Origin: Compostibacillus humi
Lineage (GTDB): Bacteria; Bacillota; Bacilli; Bacillales; Amphibacillaceae
DNA: 64,000 nucleotides
Direction of reading: 5' to 3'
Assembly: GCF_014637175.1 (NCBI RefSeq)
Contig: NZ_BMEV01000003.1
Span: 1 to 64,000, forward strand
Part shown: piece after piece, positions 45,194-53,797 of the stretch
Layout of the letters: every line of letters starts with the position of its first letter
How positions within the stretch are numbered: the stretch's first letter is position 1
Program-made: the position numbers and the translations under genes
Notes under the pieces: generated by a model
Told to the model about the DNA's origin: nothing
The model's input: only the letters and a program-made list of their open reading frames with translations
Databases searched by the model: none

Positions 45194-46828
45194 TTACGAT
45201 GATTTATCCAGTTCTTGCTGGTCCTCCACCATCGTAATATTTGTATCTTTAATCGCAATTTCAATCTCTTTTTTGATACCAAACCAGTTTTTGTTTGTAT
45301 GGGCTGCCAGCAGCACTTTGCCATTGTTCGGATTAATCCATATACGACGGTGCTGCCAATACATTCCTTGAATGACACCAATCATAAAGATGGCTGCACC
45401 GATTCCGAAAAATGGAAGAGAACGGTCATATTTTACAGACAGTCCGCTAACATCCCGCATATCAAAATCTTGAATTCCCAATTTATAATTGTTTTCTCCT
45501 GTCGCATCGACATTACGTCCGATGCCGACAAAGCTTATTTCAGGCGCGTTTTCATCCGGCGGATAAACGAGAAATACAAAAGCAGGATTCCGGGGATAAT
45601 TTGTTTCTGATGCAGGTACTCCGTTCTCGTCCAAATAATAGTCAGGATAATATTGATCAATGACGACACGGAATCCATTGTCCAGTTCATACTCTGATTC
45701 AGGATTTGTCAAATCAATGGTAAATGAACCAAAATCATTTTCTTCATTGTCCTTTTCCTGAATCGCAAAGGTCATGCTGGAAAATTCATTGAGCTGATAT
45801 CCAGACTGATAGATGGTGAATTTGTCAAATTCAAGCGGTTTATTCATCTGGACGGAATCTTCCAATATAGGTTTTAGTTCTGGTTCTGCCCCAGGAAGCG
45901 GAGTATCAGCACGGTAAACGATCAGGTCCGTCTGGTAGTTGCTAGGAACCATGCCTTCTTTTTCCAATGCTTCGGCAAATTTTTCATCATCATGGACATC
46001 GAAAATAAAATCGATATTTTCTATGTAGTATTCCCCGTCGGTACCAGGAATAACAGTCGTTTCCCCTTCTCGCACCCAGACGTATTCCTCAAAATAAAAT
46101 ATTGGCGTCATTCTCAAAATCGCTGCTATTAAAATAATGATTAATCCAATATGGTTCACGTATGGGCCCCAGCGGGAAAATCTGCCCTTTTCCGCTAGTA
46201 AATTTCCGTTTTCTTCGGTAATGTCGTAGCGCATTTTTGCCAAACGTTCTTTTACAAGTTTTAACTCTTCGTCCGTCACATTTTCTGACTCGCTGTACAG
46301 CCGCTGCCTGCTTAAAAATGTTTTATGTTTTTTTGGTTTTTGTATTTTCAGCGCTTTGTACAGCGGCAAAAAGCGGTCAAGACTGCAAATAACGAGAGAG
46401 ACACCGATAAGGGCGATCAAAATCATATACCATACCGAAGAGTATAAATTGTGAAAGCCGAGCTGATAATAAATTAATCCAAATATCCCGTATTGTGCTT
46501 CATAGAATACGGCAGGGTCCCGGTTTGGCGCATTAATAGGTATGTATTGTTCTTGCGGAAAAATTGTTCCAAGGATGGAAGCAATTAAAGCTAGAACGAT
46601 AAGCCAGACCCCCACCTTCACGGAAGAAAAGAAAGCCCAAACTTTATCTATGAACGTTTTATTAAAGGTTTGGGAACGTCTTGCCGTTCCGTCATATCGC
46701 ATATTTAACAATCTCTTTTTATCATTTCCGTCTATATGCTGGTTGCCCTCAATCGGCTTACCGCACGATTCACAAAGAACCGTTCCGATCGGGTTAACAT
46801 GTCCGCATTCGCACTTTATTTCTTTCAT
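45194..46828 (-). CDS. resB: Cytochrome c biogenesis protein ResB
   Basis: A 544-residue ResB-family protein with an N-terminal zinc-ribbon-like pair (CECGHVNPIGTVLCESCG), several membrane helices, and a large extracytoplasmic domain (about 240-480) typical of CcsB/Ccs1. With ResC it forms the haem-delivery and cysteine-ligation complex. The zinc-ribbon at the N-terminus is visible in the sequence. resB lies just upstream of resC (55-nt gap) and downstream of resA. Confidence 0.94.
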   Translation of the reverse strand: MKEIKCECGHVNPIGTVLCESCGKPIEGNQHIDGNDKKRLLNMRYDGTARRSQTFNKTFIDKVWAFFSSVKVGVWLIVLALIASILGTIFPQEQYIPINAPNRDPAVFYEAQYGIFGLIYYQLGFHNLYSSVWYMILIALIGVSLVICSLDRFLPLYKALKIQKPKKHKTFLSRQRLYSESENVTDEELKLVKERLAKMRYDITEENGNLLAEKGRFSRWGPYVNHIGLIIILIAAILRMTPIFYFEEYVWVREGETTVIPGTDGEYYIENIDFIFDVHDDEKFAEALEKEGMVPSNYQTDLIVYRADTPLPGAEPELKPILEDSVQMNKPLEFDKFTIYQSGYQLNEFSSMTFAIQEKDNEENDFGSFTIDLTNPESEYELDNGFRVVIDQYYPDYYLDENGVPASETNYPRNPAFVFLVYPPDENAPEISFVGIGRNVDATGENNYKLGIQDFDMRDVSGLSVKYDRSLPFFGIGAAIFMIGVIQGMYWQHRRIWINPNNGKVLLAAHTNKNWFGIKKEIEIAIKDTNITMVEDQQELDKSS

Positions 46829-46914
46829 AACTACCCCCCGCTTGTATTGGTTTTAATTGTGAATGTGTCCGAAAATCGTTCTTGCTTCAGTTTCATGGAA
46901 GCAGTGGATTACGG

Positions 46915-47475
46915 TTACGGCAAAATTTTGTTTAATGATCCTTCCAGCTTTTCCAGTGATAGGGCTCCATTGACGATTTCGACAATTTCTCCTTCTGGGC
47001 TGATGAAAAACGTGCTTGGGATAGGCCCTACTTTATATAAATCCCGGACTTCTTCGGTTTTATCATGGGGAATTGGAAAAGTGAGGCCGTACTTGTCGAT
47101 AAAACGATCCACCACTAATTCGGTATTGTCTAAACTGACTGCGACAATTTCGATTCCTTTTTCTTTGTATTCAGGGTATAACTCCTGCATATATGGCATT
47201 TCTTTTTCACACGGTTTGCACCAGGTGCCCCAAAAATTGAGCATAACTCCCTTCCCCCGAAGCTCGCTTAAGGTGATTGTCTCCTGGTCATTATTTTTAT
47301 TAATTTGTTTTAATTGAAAATCGGGAGCCTGGTCCCCAACACGGTAAATCGTCTTATCTTCCTGTAAATTGGAGACTACTGCAAAGATTATTGCACCGAC
47401 CATTACTGCGAGTATAATCGAACGGTATATTAAACGATTTCGTTTTTTTCTCTTTTTTGCTTCGGCTTTATCCAA
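46915..47475 (-). CDS. resA: Thiol-disulfide oxidoreductase ResA
   Basis: A 186-residue membrane-anchored thioredoxin-like protein. An N-terminal helix (about residues 15-34) anchors a domain with the redox motif WCKPC (cysteines 86 and 89). It reduces the cysteines of apocytochrome c before haem attachment by ResB-ResC. It opens the resABC group. Confidence 0.96.
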   Translation of the reverse strand: MDKAEAKKRKKRNRLIYRSIILAVMVGAIIFAVVSNLQEDKTIYRVGDQAPDFQLKQINKNNDQETITLSELRGKGVMLNFWGTWCKPCEKEMPYMQELYPEYKEKGIEIVAVSLDNTELVVDRFIDKYGLTFPIPHDKTEEVRDLYKVGPIPSTFFISPEGEIVEIVNGALSLEKLEGSLNKILP

Positions 47476-47531
47476 AGTTAATCACTCCCTTATGCCATTA
47501 TACCATGTATACCCATTGCTAAATTTGACTA

Positions 47532-48275
47532 TTATTTAACATTTTTTATTGCCAAATGCCTTAATTGTTTTACTTCCTTTGGATTTAACGGCCGATATTC
47601 CCCCGGATTTAATCCTTTCAGATCAAGAAAACCGTAACGTTCCCGCTTTAGTTTTAAGACGGGGAAGCCAAGTTCATCCATCATTCTGCGAATGTGACGA
47701 TTTTTTCCTTCATGCAGCGTAATCTCCAGAATCGCCGTATTGGATTTACGGTTTATTCCTTTCAATTTGACATGTACCGCCTTTAGAAAATCTTTCCCGG
47801 AACGAACGCCCTTCTTCAGCAGTGATAGATCTTGTTTCGTCGGGATACCTTTTACTTTTGCAATATACACTTTGTCGATTTTATATTTTGGATGCATGAT
47901 CAGATTGGCGAACTCGCCGTCATTCGTTAAAAGGAGCAGCCCTGATGTATCGTAATCTAACCGGCCGATGGGAAAAATCCGTTCTGTTACCTCTTCACCA
48001 AATAAATCGATTACCGTTTTTCTGTTCCGGTCATCTTTCACGCTGGAGATTACGCCTCGCGGTTTATACATTACATAATATACCGGCTGTTCTTTTTCCA
48101 CTGGTATCCCGTTTACTTCAATTCGATCTTCTTTGGACACCTTCGTTCCTAACGTTGTAATCACTTTTCCGTTTACTTTTACTTTCCCTTCCAAGATTAG
48201 CTGTTCTGCTTTCCTGCGGGATGCAATGCCGCTTTGGGCAATGACCTTTTGCAGCCGTTCCAAATTATTTTCCAT
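47532..48275 (-). CDS. rluB: 23S rRNA pseudouridine synthase RluB
   Basis: A 247-residue enzyme with an N-terminal S4 domain (LQKVIAQSGIASRRKAEQLI, about 5-60) and a catalytic domain with the aspartate motif GRLDYDTSGLLLLTNDG. It modifies U2605 of 23S rRNA in E. coli nomenclature. It lies between spmB and resA as in B. subtilis. Confidence 0.93.
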   Translation of the reverse strand: MENNLERLQKVIAQSGIASRRKAEQLILEGKVKVNGKVITTLGTKVSKEDRIEVNGIPVEKEQPVYYVMYKPRGVISSVKDDRNRKTVIDLFGEEVTERIFPIGRLDYDTSGLLLLTNDGEFANLIMHPKYKIDKVYIAKVKGIPTKQDLSLLKKGVRSGKDFLKAVHVKLKGINRKSNTAILEITLHEGKNRHIRRMMDELGFPVLKLKRERYGFLDLKGLNPGEYRPLNPKEVKQLRHLAIKNVK

Positions 48276-48302
48276 TCTAACCCCTACTTTACTACATAAT
48301 AA

Positions 48303-48328
48303 TAGCGTTAACCCGAACGTTAACGCTA
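48303..48328 (-). terminator. Inverted repeat after spmB, possible weak terminator
   Basis: TAGCGTTAAC / GTTAACGCTA with a 6-nt loop is perfect but is followed only by TTATTATG on the minus strand. It lies directly after spmB. Confidence 0.5.
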
Positions 48329-48337
48329 ATCATTAGT

Positions 48338-48868
48338 TTATCCAAACATAATTGTAACAATAATTACCGATACAATTATACCAACCAAATCTGCTAAAAG
48401 TCCAACTTTTAGCGCATAGCCCATCCTCTTTATCCCTACGGCACCGAAGTAGACCGTAAGTATATAGAGGGTCGTATCGGTACTTCCTTGGATGGTCGAT
48501 GCCAATATTCCGATAAACGAGTCTGGTCCGTGGGTAGAAATGATTTCGGTCATAACTCCCAATGCTGCATTGCCGGAAATTGGCCGAACTAACGCTAATG
48601 GTATTATGTCCGGCGGAATCCCAGCCTTCATCAACAACGGGGAAATAAGCTGGATAAACGCATCCAACGCCCCGGAGCTTCGCAAAATGGAAATGGCAAC
48701 GAGCATTCCAACTAAAAAAGGAAGCAAAGAAAATGCCAGTTTGACACCTTCTTTCCCTCCTTCTACAAACAATTCGTACGATGGTATTTTTTTCATGTAG
48801 GCTGTTATGAGGACGATCAGCAAAAACGAAGGAATGATCCAAGTACTGATGGCAGAAAGAAATGCCAT
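48338..48868 (-). CDS. spmB: Spore maturation protein B
   Basis: A 176-residue membrane protein with a nucleoside-recognition (Gate) type core: PLLMKAGIPPDIIPLALVRPISGNAALGV and STDTTLYILTVYFGAVGI. With SpmA it supports spore-core dehydration and heat resistance. The transported substance is unknown. It overlaps spmA by one base. Confidence 0.94.
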   Translation of the reverse strand: MAFLSAISTWIIPSFLLIVLITAYMKKIPSYELFVEGGKEGVKLAFSLLPFLVGMLVAISILRSSGALDAFIQLISPLLMKAGIPPDIIPLALVRPISGNAALGVMTEIISTHGPDSFIGILASTIQGSTDTTLYILTVYFGAVGIKRMGYALKVGLLADLVGIIVSVIIVTIMFG

Positions 48869-49458
48869 TATTTTTTCCTCCTTTGACTGCGGTAATAAAA
48901 ATAGCGGTCGAGCAGGATGGCGCTAGTTAGTGCCAACCCTGTTGCAACAAGTGTGGTGCTTACGATTTCTGTCGGATTGCTGGAATTGAATTGGATACGA
49001 ATAGCAATGACAGTAGTTGGGATTAACGTTAATCCGGCAGTATTAATAGCGAGGAAAGTAATCATCGACCGGGAAGCTTCGTCTTTATTTCCGTTCAATT
49101 TTTTCATTTGTTCCATCGCCTTAATCCCTAACGGTGTTGCAGCATTTCCAAGACCGAATAAATTAGCGGTAAAGTTGGACAATATATATCCGAGGGCCGG
49201 GTGGTCTTTCGGAATGTCCGGAAAAAGCCTGACAACGAGCGGCCTTAACAAAGATGTTAACACTTTTAATATTCCTGCATGCTCCGCTATTTTCATAATT
49301 CCAAGCCAAAAAACGAGTATGCTGATTAACCCGATGGAAAGCTGTACGGCCTGATTGGCACTTTCCAAAATAGCTTTATTCACTTCATCCATCGTTCCGT
49401 TGAACATGGCATATACAATCCCGACCATTGCCATAAACGCCCAAATAATGTTAACCAT
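48868..49458 (-). CDS. spmA: Spore maturation protein A
   Basis: A 196-residue membrane protein of the same fold as SpmB, with the conserved GYILSNFTANLFGLGNAATP and SRSMITFLAINTAGLTLIPT. The start at MVNIIWAFMA fits the family N-terminus and overlaps the dacB 3' end by 8 nt, so dacB-spmA-spmB is one operon. Acts in the mother cell or forespore membrane during dehydration. Confidence 0.94.
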   Translation of the reverse strand: MVNIIWAFMAMVGIVYAMFNGTMDEVNKAILESANQAVQLSIGLISILVFWLGIMKIAEHAGILKVLTSLLRPLVVRLFPDIPKDHPALGYILSNFTANLFGLGNAATPLGIKAMEQMKKLNGNKDEASRSMITFLAINTAGLTLIPTTVIAIRIQFNSSNPTEIVSTTLVATGLALTSAILLDRYFYYRSQRRKK

Positions 49459-50551
49459 TTTGCATCCCAATTACTTTCTTTAAAACATTTAATGTATCCA
49501 TAAAGAAAGAAGCCTCTTTTTCTTTCTTTTCTTCACGATAAATCGGGATATTGGCAATTTCTTCATCGTTTAAATAGAATACGGATCTCCCGATGATTTC
49601 TCCTTTTTCCCCTTCATTTGCAAGGAGAAAATTTTTCTTCTTAATTAAAGAAACTTCCTCTTCGGTTAACGGATAGATTACTTCCCGATGATACCCTGCT
49701 GTTTCGGTATTCCAATCGAGTATATTAAAATACTTCTTCCCTTCTTCAGAAAGAGATTTCAAATCGTATTGGTCAAAGCCATATTCATACATATGTATGT
49801 GATCATTCCAGTCATCCGGCGCATTCAATGTGACGGCTATTAATTCCATGCCGTTTTTCTTTGCTGTTGTAACGAGTGTTCTTCCGGTCTTCTTTGTATA
49901 CCCGGTCTTTCCCCCTGTACAATATTCATAATACTTGGTTAACAATTTATTTTTATTTTGCCAATAATAGGTGCGGTTTTCCGACTTGTACCGCTCTGTG
50001 CCGGAAATCTCCCTAAAGATATCGTTGTCCATCGCATAGCGCATTAACAATGCCATGTCATAAGCAGAAGAATAATGCTTTTCAGAATCTAAACCGTGGG
50101 GATTTTCAAAATTTGTATTCGTCATTCCGAGCCAGTCTGCTTTTTCATTCATTAAATAGACAAACCCTTCGACACTGCCGCCAATATGCTCGGCAATTGT
50201 AACAGCCGCATCATTGCCCGACCGGAGCATCAGGCCATATACTAAATCTTTAATGGTCATCTTTTCCCCTTCTTCTAAGTAAATCGAGGACCCCTCGGTA
50301 TAGACAGCCTCCCTTGATGCGGTTGCTCTTTCATCCATTTTTCCTGATTCGATGGCGATGATCGCCGTCATAATTTTTGTAATACTGGCGATGGATTGCT
50401 TTTCATGGGCAGCTTTTTCGAAGAGGATTCTGCCGGTAGATTGTTCGATTAATACTGCATTCTCAGCAGAAACACCAGGTAATGCCTGTCCAGCGGAAGG
50501 CCAGGTAATCGATAATAATATAGTGAGTATAAGAATGGATAATTTCCGCAT
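49451..50551 (-). CDS. dacB: Sporulation D-alanyl-D-alanine carboxypeptidase (PBP5*)
   Basis: A 366-residue penicillin-binding protein with a signal peptide (about 1-24). The serine active site is ASITKIMTA (SxxK), followed by an SGN motif in RSGNDAA and by KTGYT. It trims cortex peptidoglycan and thereby controls cross-linking. Position upstream of spmA matches B. subtilis dacB, which is a sigma-E gene; the sigma-E site was not resolved here. Confidence 0.93.
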   Translation of the reverse strand: MRKLSILILTILLSITWPSAGQALPGVSAENAVLIEQSTGRILFEKAAHEKQSIASITKIMTAIIAIESGKMDERATASREAVYTEGSSIYLEEGEKMTIKDLVYGLMLRSGNDAAVTIAEHIGGSVEGFVYLMNEKADWLGMTNTNFENPHGLDSEKHYSSAYDMALLMRYAMDNDIFREISGTERYKSENRTYYWQNKNKLLTKYYEYCTGGKTGYTKKTGRTLVTTAKKNGMELIAVTLNAPDDWNDHIHMYEYGFDQYDLKSLSEEGKKYFNILDWNTETAGYHREVIYPLTEEEVSLIKKKNFLLANEGEKGEIIGRSVFYLNDEEIANIPIYREEKKEKEASFFMDTLNVLKKVIGMQNG

Positions 50552-50639
50552 ACGCTCGTCCTCCTGGCTTAAATCTATTACATTGTATGCAAAGGCTTGG
50601 CAGATATGATAATTTTTCCAGGAGCAGGCTGTCCTGCCC

Positions 50640-51464
50640 CTATTTTCCCTTCGCTCTTATAAAACGGTCGTTCACATCTTCCCAATTCACAACGTTCCAC
50701 CAGTTGTTTACATATGTTTTTTTGTTTGTTTTATACTGCAAGTAGTAAGCATGTTCCCACATGTCAAGCACCAATAATGGAATTAAACCGGCAATATCAA
50801 ACAACTGATGCTTCTCCAATGACTGGATTCCAAGCCTGTTGCTCATTGGATGCCAGAAGAGAACAGCCCAGCCGACACCTTCCACCGATAAAGCGGTTTC
50901 TGTAAATTGATGTTTGAAGTCTTCCCATGAGCCAAAATCGGACTCGATTTGCTTTTTTATCGCTTTTACCGGCATTTTGCTGGAATGGGGTGACATGTTC
51001 TTCCAAAATATCGAATGGAGATAATGGCCAGAACCATGAAAAGCCTGTTCCCTTAACCAATGTTTTAACTCGGATTTATCCATTTTCATTTTATATAAAT
51101 GTTTTTCCGCTTCATTTAAGCCGTCCACGTAGGATTGATGATGAATATCGTGATGAAGCCGCATTATTTCTTCACTGATATAAGGCTCCAGGGCATCATA
51201 GGCATATGGCAGAGGCGGAAGTTTATGTTCCCCGTATGGAATCGCTGCTGAAAATCCTAGTCTCATTAAGAGCGATTTTCCCTGTTCTTGCAATTTTTTA
51301 ATGTTTTCTTCCTGATATAGTCCGTGTTCAATGGATTTGTTAATATCTTCCAATAATTTTTGTACATTTTCTTTTTCCGCTTGTAATTCAAAATCAGTTA
51401 CAATTCGCTCCATTTCTTTTCCCCAGTCTTTTAATTGCAGAAGATATTGATGGGATTTCTTCAT
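50640..51464 (-). CDS. sodF: Fe/Mn superoxide dismutase with N-terminal extension (SodF-like)
   Basis: A 274-residue superoxide dismutase. The dismutase domain begins near residue 70 (HKLPPLPYAYDALEP). Metal ligands are visible as HDIHHQSYVDGL (histidine), and DMWEHAYYLQYKTNK with its Asp and His. Ordinary SODs have about 200 residues; the extra ~70 residues are helical and charged (IVTDFELQAEKENVQKLLED), as in B. subtilis SodF. It occupies the place of ypuI between dacB and scpB. Confidence 0.88.
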   Translation of the reverse strand: MKKSHQYLLQLKDWGKEMERIVTDFELQAEKENVQKLLEDINKSIEHGLYQEENIKKLQEQGKSLLMRLGFSAAIPYGEHKLPPLPYAYDALEPYISEEIMRLHHDIHHQSYVDGLNEAEKHLYKMKMDKSELKHWLREQAFHGSGHYLHSIFWKNMSPHSSKMPVKAIKKQIESDFGSWEDFKHQFTETALSVEGVGWAVLFWHPMSNRLGIQSLEKHQLFDIAGLIPLLVLDMWEHAYYLQYKTNKKTYVNNWWNVVNWEDVNDRFIRAKGK

Positions 51465-51508
51465 TAGATCACCTCTTTGTATCCATATGCCTCAAATTTT
51501 TTCAACGT

Positions 51509-51545
51509 GAAAAAAGATGCCTTCCATTTCAGAAAGCATCTTTTC
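51509..51545 (-). terminator. Terminator of scpAB
   Basis: On the minus strand GAAAAGATGCTTTC pairs with GGAAGGCATCTTTT (G-A mispair) around a short loop, with six T, immediately after scpB. Confidence 0.85.
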
Positions 51546-52139
51546 TTAGTTATTTTCTTCTTTAAATTCCTCTGCAAATTGTTCAAAAAATAAATCTGCT
51601 TCACGATTTAAATCTTCTGTTTCCTCCTCTTCAGGCAACGGTGGCAATTCTTCCAATGAAGTGAGCCCGAAATAAGTGAGAAAATCTTTTGTTGTCCCAT
51701 ATAATATTGGTTTCCCGGGAGTATCCTTTCGTCCAACTTCCTCGATCAGCGAACGGGAAAGCAAAGTTTGAACCGGCCGGTCACTGCTGACTCCACGGAT
51801 ATTTTCAATTTCCGTTTTCGTAATGGGCTGATTATAGGCTATGATTGCTAACGTCTCCAATGCTGCCTGGGACATTCTGCTGGAACGCGGTATTTCCAAC
51901 AGTTTTTTCAGAAAATGACTATGCATCGGTTTCGTCGTAAGGTGCAGAACATCTTGAAATTCCATTATCATGATTCCGCGATCAATTTGATCGTATTCCA
52001 ATTTTAACTCTTCCAGTATTTCATCGGTTTTGTCCAAAGAGATGCCGACAATTTTAACAATTTGTTTCCTTGTAATCCCTTCATCTCCGCTGGCAAACAA
52101 CAAACCTTCAATAATACCTTTTATTTCACGTTTATCCAT
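51546..52139 (-). CDS. scpB: Segregation and condensation protein B
   Basis: A 197-residue winged-helix kleisin-interacting protein of the SMC-ScpAB condensin. Signatures are IIEGLLFASGDEGITRKQIV and LETLAIIAYNQPITKTEIE. The C-terminus is acidic. It lies two bases after scpA, so the two are translated together. Confidence 0.96.
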   Translation of the reverse strand: MDKREIKGIIEGLLFASGDEGITRKQIVKIVGISLDKTDEILEELKLEYDQIDRGIMIMEFQDVLHLTTKPMHSHFLKKLLEIPRSSRMSQAALETLAIIAYNQPITKTEIENIRGVSSDRPVQTLLSRSLIEEVGRKDTPGKPILYGTTKDFLTYFGLTSLEELPPLPEEEETEDLNREADLFFEQFAEEFKEENN

Positions 52140-52141
52140 TG

Positions 52142-52873
52142 TTATTCCCCCATATAATAAATCATCAATGTATCAAAATGGTGTTTTTGTTTGCAATAAA
52201 TTTCTTTTGCTTTCATTAACTCCAATATTGCAATAAACGTTGTGACAATTTCGGATTTGGACGGATTGGGGAATAATTGATCAAAAGCGATGCCTTCCTT
52301 GCTTTCCCGCACAATTTGACGCACTTCATCCATCCGCTGTTCAATAGAAATATCTGCCCGTTTTACTTTTGTATGAAGCGGCAAATTCCATTTTTTCCGT
52401 TCAAATATTTTACTGAGCGCATGGATCATATCATAGATTGAAATATCCCCTTGTTCCATAACCTGAGCTTTTTCCTTTTCCCATTGTACAGGCGGCCTGG
52501 TAAAAATTTGATTCGCTTCGAATTCTTTTTCCTTTAGCTTTTGCGCAGCTTCTTTGTATTTTCGATATTCAATCAAACGTTCCATTAATTCTTGTCTTGG
52601 ATCCTCTTCATATTCATCGGATTCGTCATCCATTTCTTGATTCGGCAGAAGCATTTGGCTTTTAATAGCCAGAAGGGTGGCGGCCATGACCAAATATTCG
52701 CTAACAATATTTAACTCCAGCTTTTGCATTGTGTGAACGTATTCCATATATTGCTTTGTAAGCTCTGCCATCGGAATATCGTAAATATCAATCTCATATT
52801 TTTGGATTAAATGCAGCAATAAGTCGAGCGGTCCTTCAAATGCATCTAATTTTACAAAATAACCGTTCTCCAT
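52142..52873 (-). CDS. scpA: Segregation and condensation protein A (kleisin)
   Basis: A 243-residue kleisin subunit of SMC-ScpAB. The N-terminal SMC-binding helices carry FEGPLDLLLHLIQKYEIDIY. The central region is acidic and the C-terminal winged helix contacts the SMC head. The start at MENGYFVKLD has GAAGGAAACGAC upstream; the longer reading adds 14 unsupported residues. Confidence 0.96.
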   Translation of the reverse strand: MENGYFVKLDAFEGPLDLLLHLIQKYEIDIYDIPMAELTKQYMEYVHTMQKLELNIVSEYLVMAATLLAIKSQMLLPNQEMDDESDEYEEDPRQELMERLIEYRKYKEAAQKLKEKEFEANQIFTRPPVQWEKEKAQVMEQGDISIYDMIHALSKIFERKKWNLPLHTKVKRADISIEQRMDEVRQIVRESKEGIAFDQLFPNPSKSEIVTTFIAILELMKAKEIYCKQKHHFDTLMIYYMGE

Positions 52874-53009
52874 GTCGTTTCCTTCACTCTTTTCGCAAAA
52901 TGTTTCATTTGTCATAAATGCCCATACAATACTGTGTCAGTTATCATAAATTATTAACGTAAGATGAGATTTTCTCATATTTATGGATTAAGAAAAGGAG
53001 GAATTTCTT

Positions 53010-53093
53010 ATGAGTCATGGTCACAGCGGAGGATTTGCGCTAATTGTCGTGTTGTTCATCCTTTTAATTATTGTAGGTGCAGCTTGGTTTTAA
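53010..53093 (+). CDS. yjcZ: YjcZ-family sporulation microprotein
   Basis: A 27-residue protein that starts MSHGHSGGFALIVVLFIL and ends in AAWF. A histidine- and glycine-rich start followed by one hydrophobic helix is the signature of the YjcZ sporulation family. AAAAGGAGG lies 8 nt before the ATG (52993-53001). It is the only plus-strand gene near scpA and is followed by an intrinsic terminator. Such proteins are expressed in sporulating cells and their function is unknown. Confidence 0.85.
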   Translation: MSHGHSGGFALIVVLFILLIIVGAAWF

Positions 53094-53205
53094 ACAAAGA
53101 TAAATACGGGGACATCCTAATACCCTAACTGTTCACCTATGGACGGATTTCCGATCAACAACCGGGAACCGGCGGGATAAACGTATAACACTCCATCAAG
53201 TGTAA

Positions 53206-53240
53206 AGCCAGCCCGCAATGAAAAGGGCTGGCTATTTTAT
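53206..53240. terminator. Terminator between yjcZ and ribT
   Basis: AGCCAGCCC / GGGCTGGCT with a 10-nt loop is perfect and followed on the plus strand by ATTTTAT. It can serve yjcZ and, more weakly, the minus-strand ribT. Confidence 0.82.
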
Positions 53241-53279
53241 AATTTCCAGAGACACTTCATGACCATGCGCTTTTAGGCG

Positions 53280-53654
53280 CTATTCCATTGTGTTTTCTGA
53301 GTCGGATATGCATCTTTCAAAAAATTCCTTAATGACCTCAATGGCATACACGTGATACTGCTGCTGTTCGTATATGCGGTAAATCTCTTTGACCATTTTT
53401 TTGCCAATCCCAATATTGCGATGTGAAGGATTTACAGAAATATGCTGTATATAAGCATTTTTATCTTCCAATCTCACACCGATTGCTCCTAACACATCGT
53501 CATCTTCTTTCCATAAATAAAGATGCCAATTAGGATTTGCTTCATATTCTTTAATTGTTTGCAATAGTTTTTTAACATCCTTTTTTTCTTCTGGCATAAA
53601 GGACAATAAACCCATTGCAATCTTTTCCAGATTTTTCTTATATCGAATTAACAT
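53280..53654 (-). CDS. ribT: GNAT acetyltransferase RibT
   Basis: A 124-residue GNAT-fold protein closely matching RibT. It starts MLIRYKKNLEKIAMGLLSFM and contains LWKEDDDVLGAIGVRLEDKN and SVNPSHRNIGIGKKMV (the acetyl-CoA loop). In B. subtilis ribT ends the riboflavin operon, but its substrate is unproved. Here no ribDEAH genes and no FMN riboswitch accompany it. Its own promoter (TTGACA at 53751-53756, poorly spaced -10) may drive it. Confidence 0.88.
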   Translation of the reverse strand: MLIRYKKNLEKIAMGLLSFMPEEKKDVKKLLQTIKEYEANPNWHLYLWKEDDDVLGAIGVRLEDKNAYIQHISVNPSHRNIGIGKKMVKEIYRIYEQQQYHVYAIEVIKEFFERCISDSENTME

Positions 53655-53797
53655 AAAGACCCCTCTTAACTAAATCAGATATAATGGATATATCTTACGT
53701 ATGTCTTTTCATTTTGTACATACTTAATTTATTGCATTAATCAGGAACTTTGTCAAATATTGATGTAATTTTCGCACTGCTTATCGCATTTATCATT

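Noticed and set aside
50605-50640. Hairpin GGGGCAGG / CCTGCTCC after sodF as a terminator
   Set aside because: On the minus strand it is followed by GGAAAAATT and not by a T-run; left unassigned.
52916-53009. Sigma-K or sigma-E promoter for the yjcZ-type gene
   Set aside because: CATATTTAT is only a partial -10 match and no -35 falls at the right distance.
53741-53797. FMN riboswitch upstream of ribT
   Set aside because: The short leader has none of the conserved RFN-element segments.
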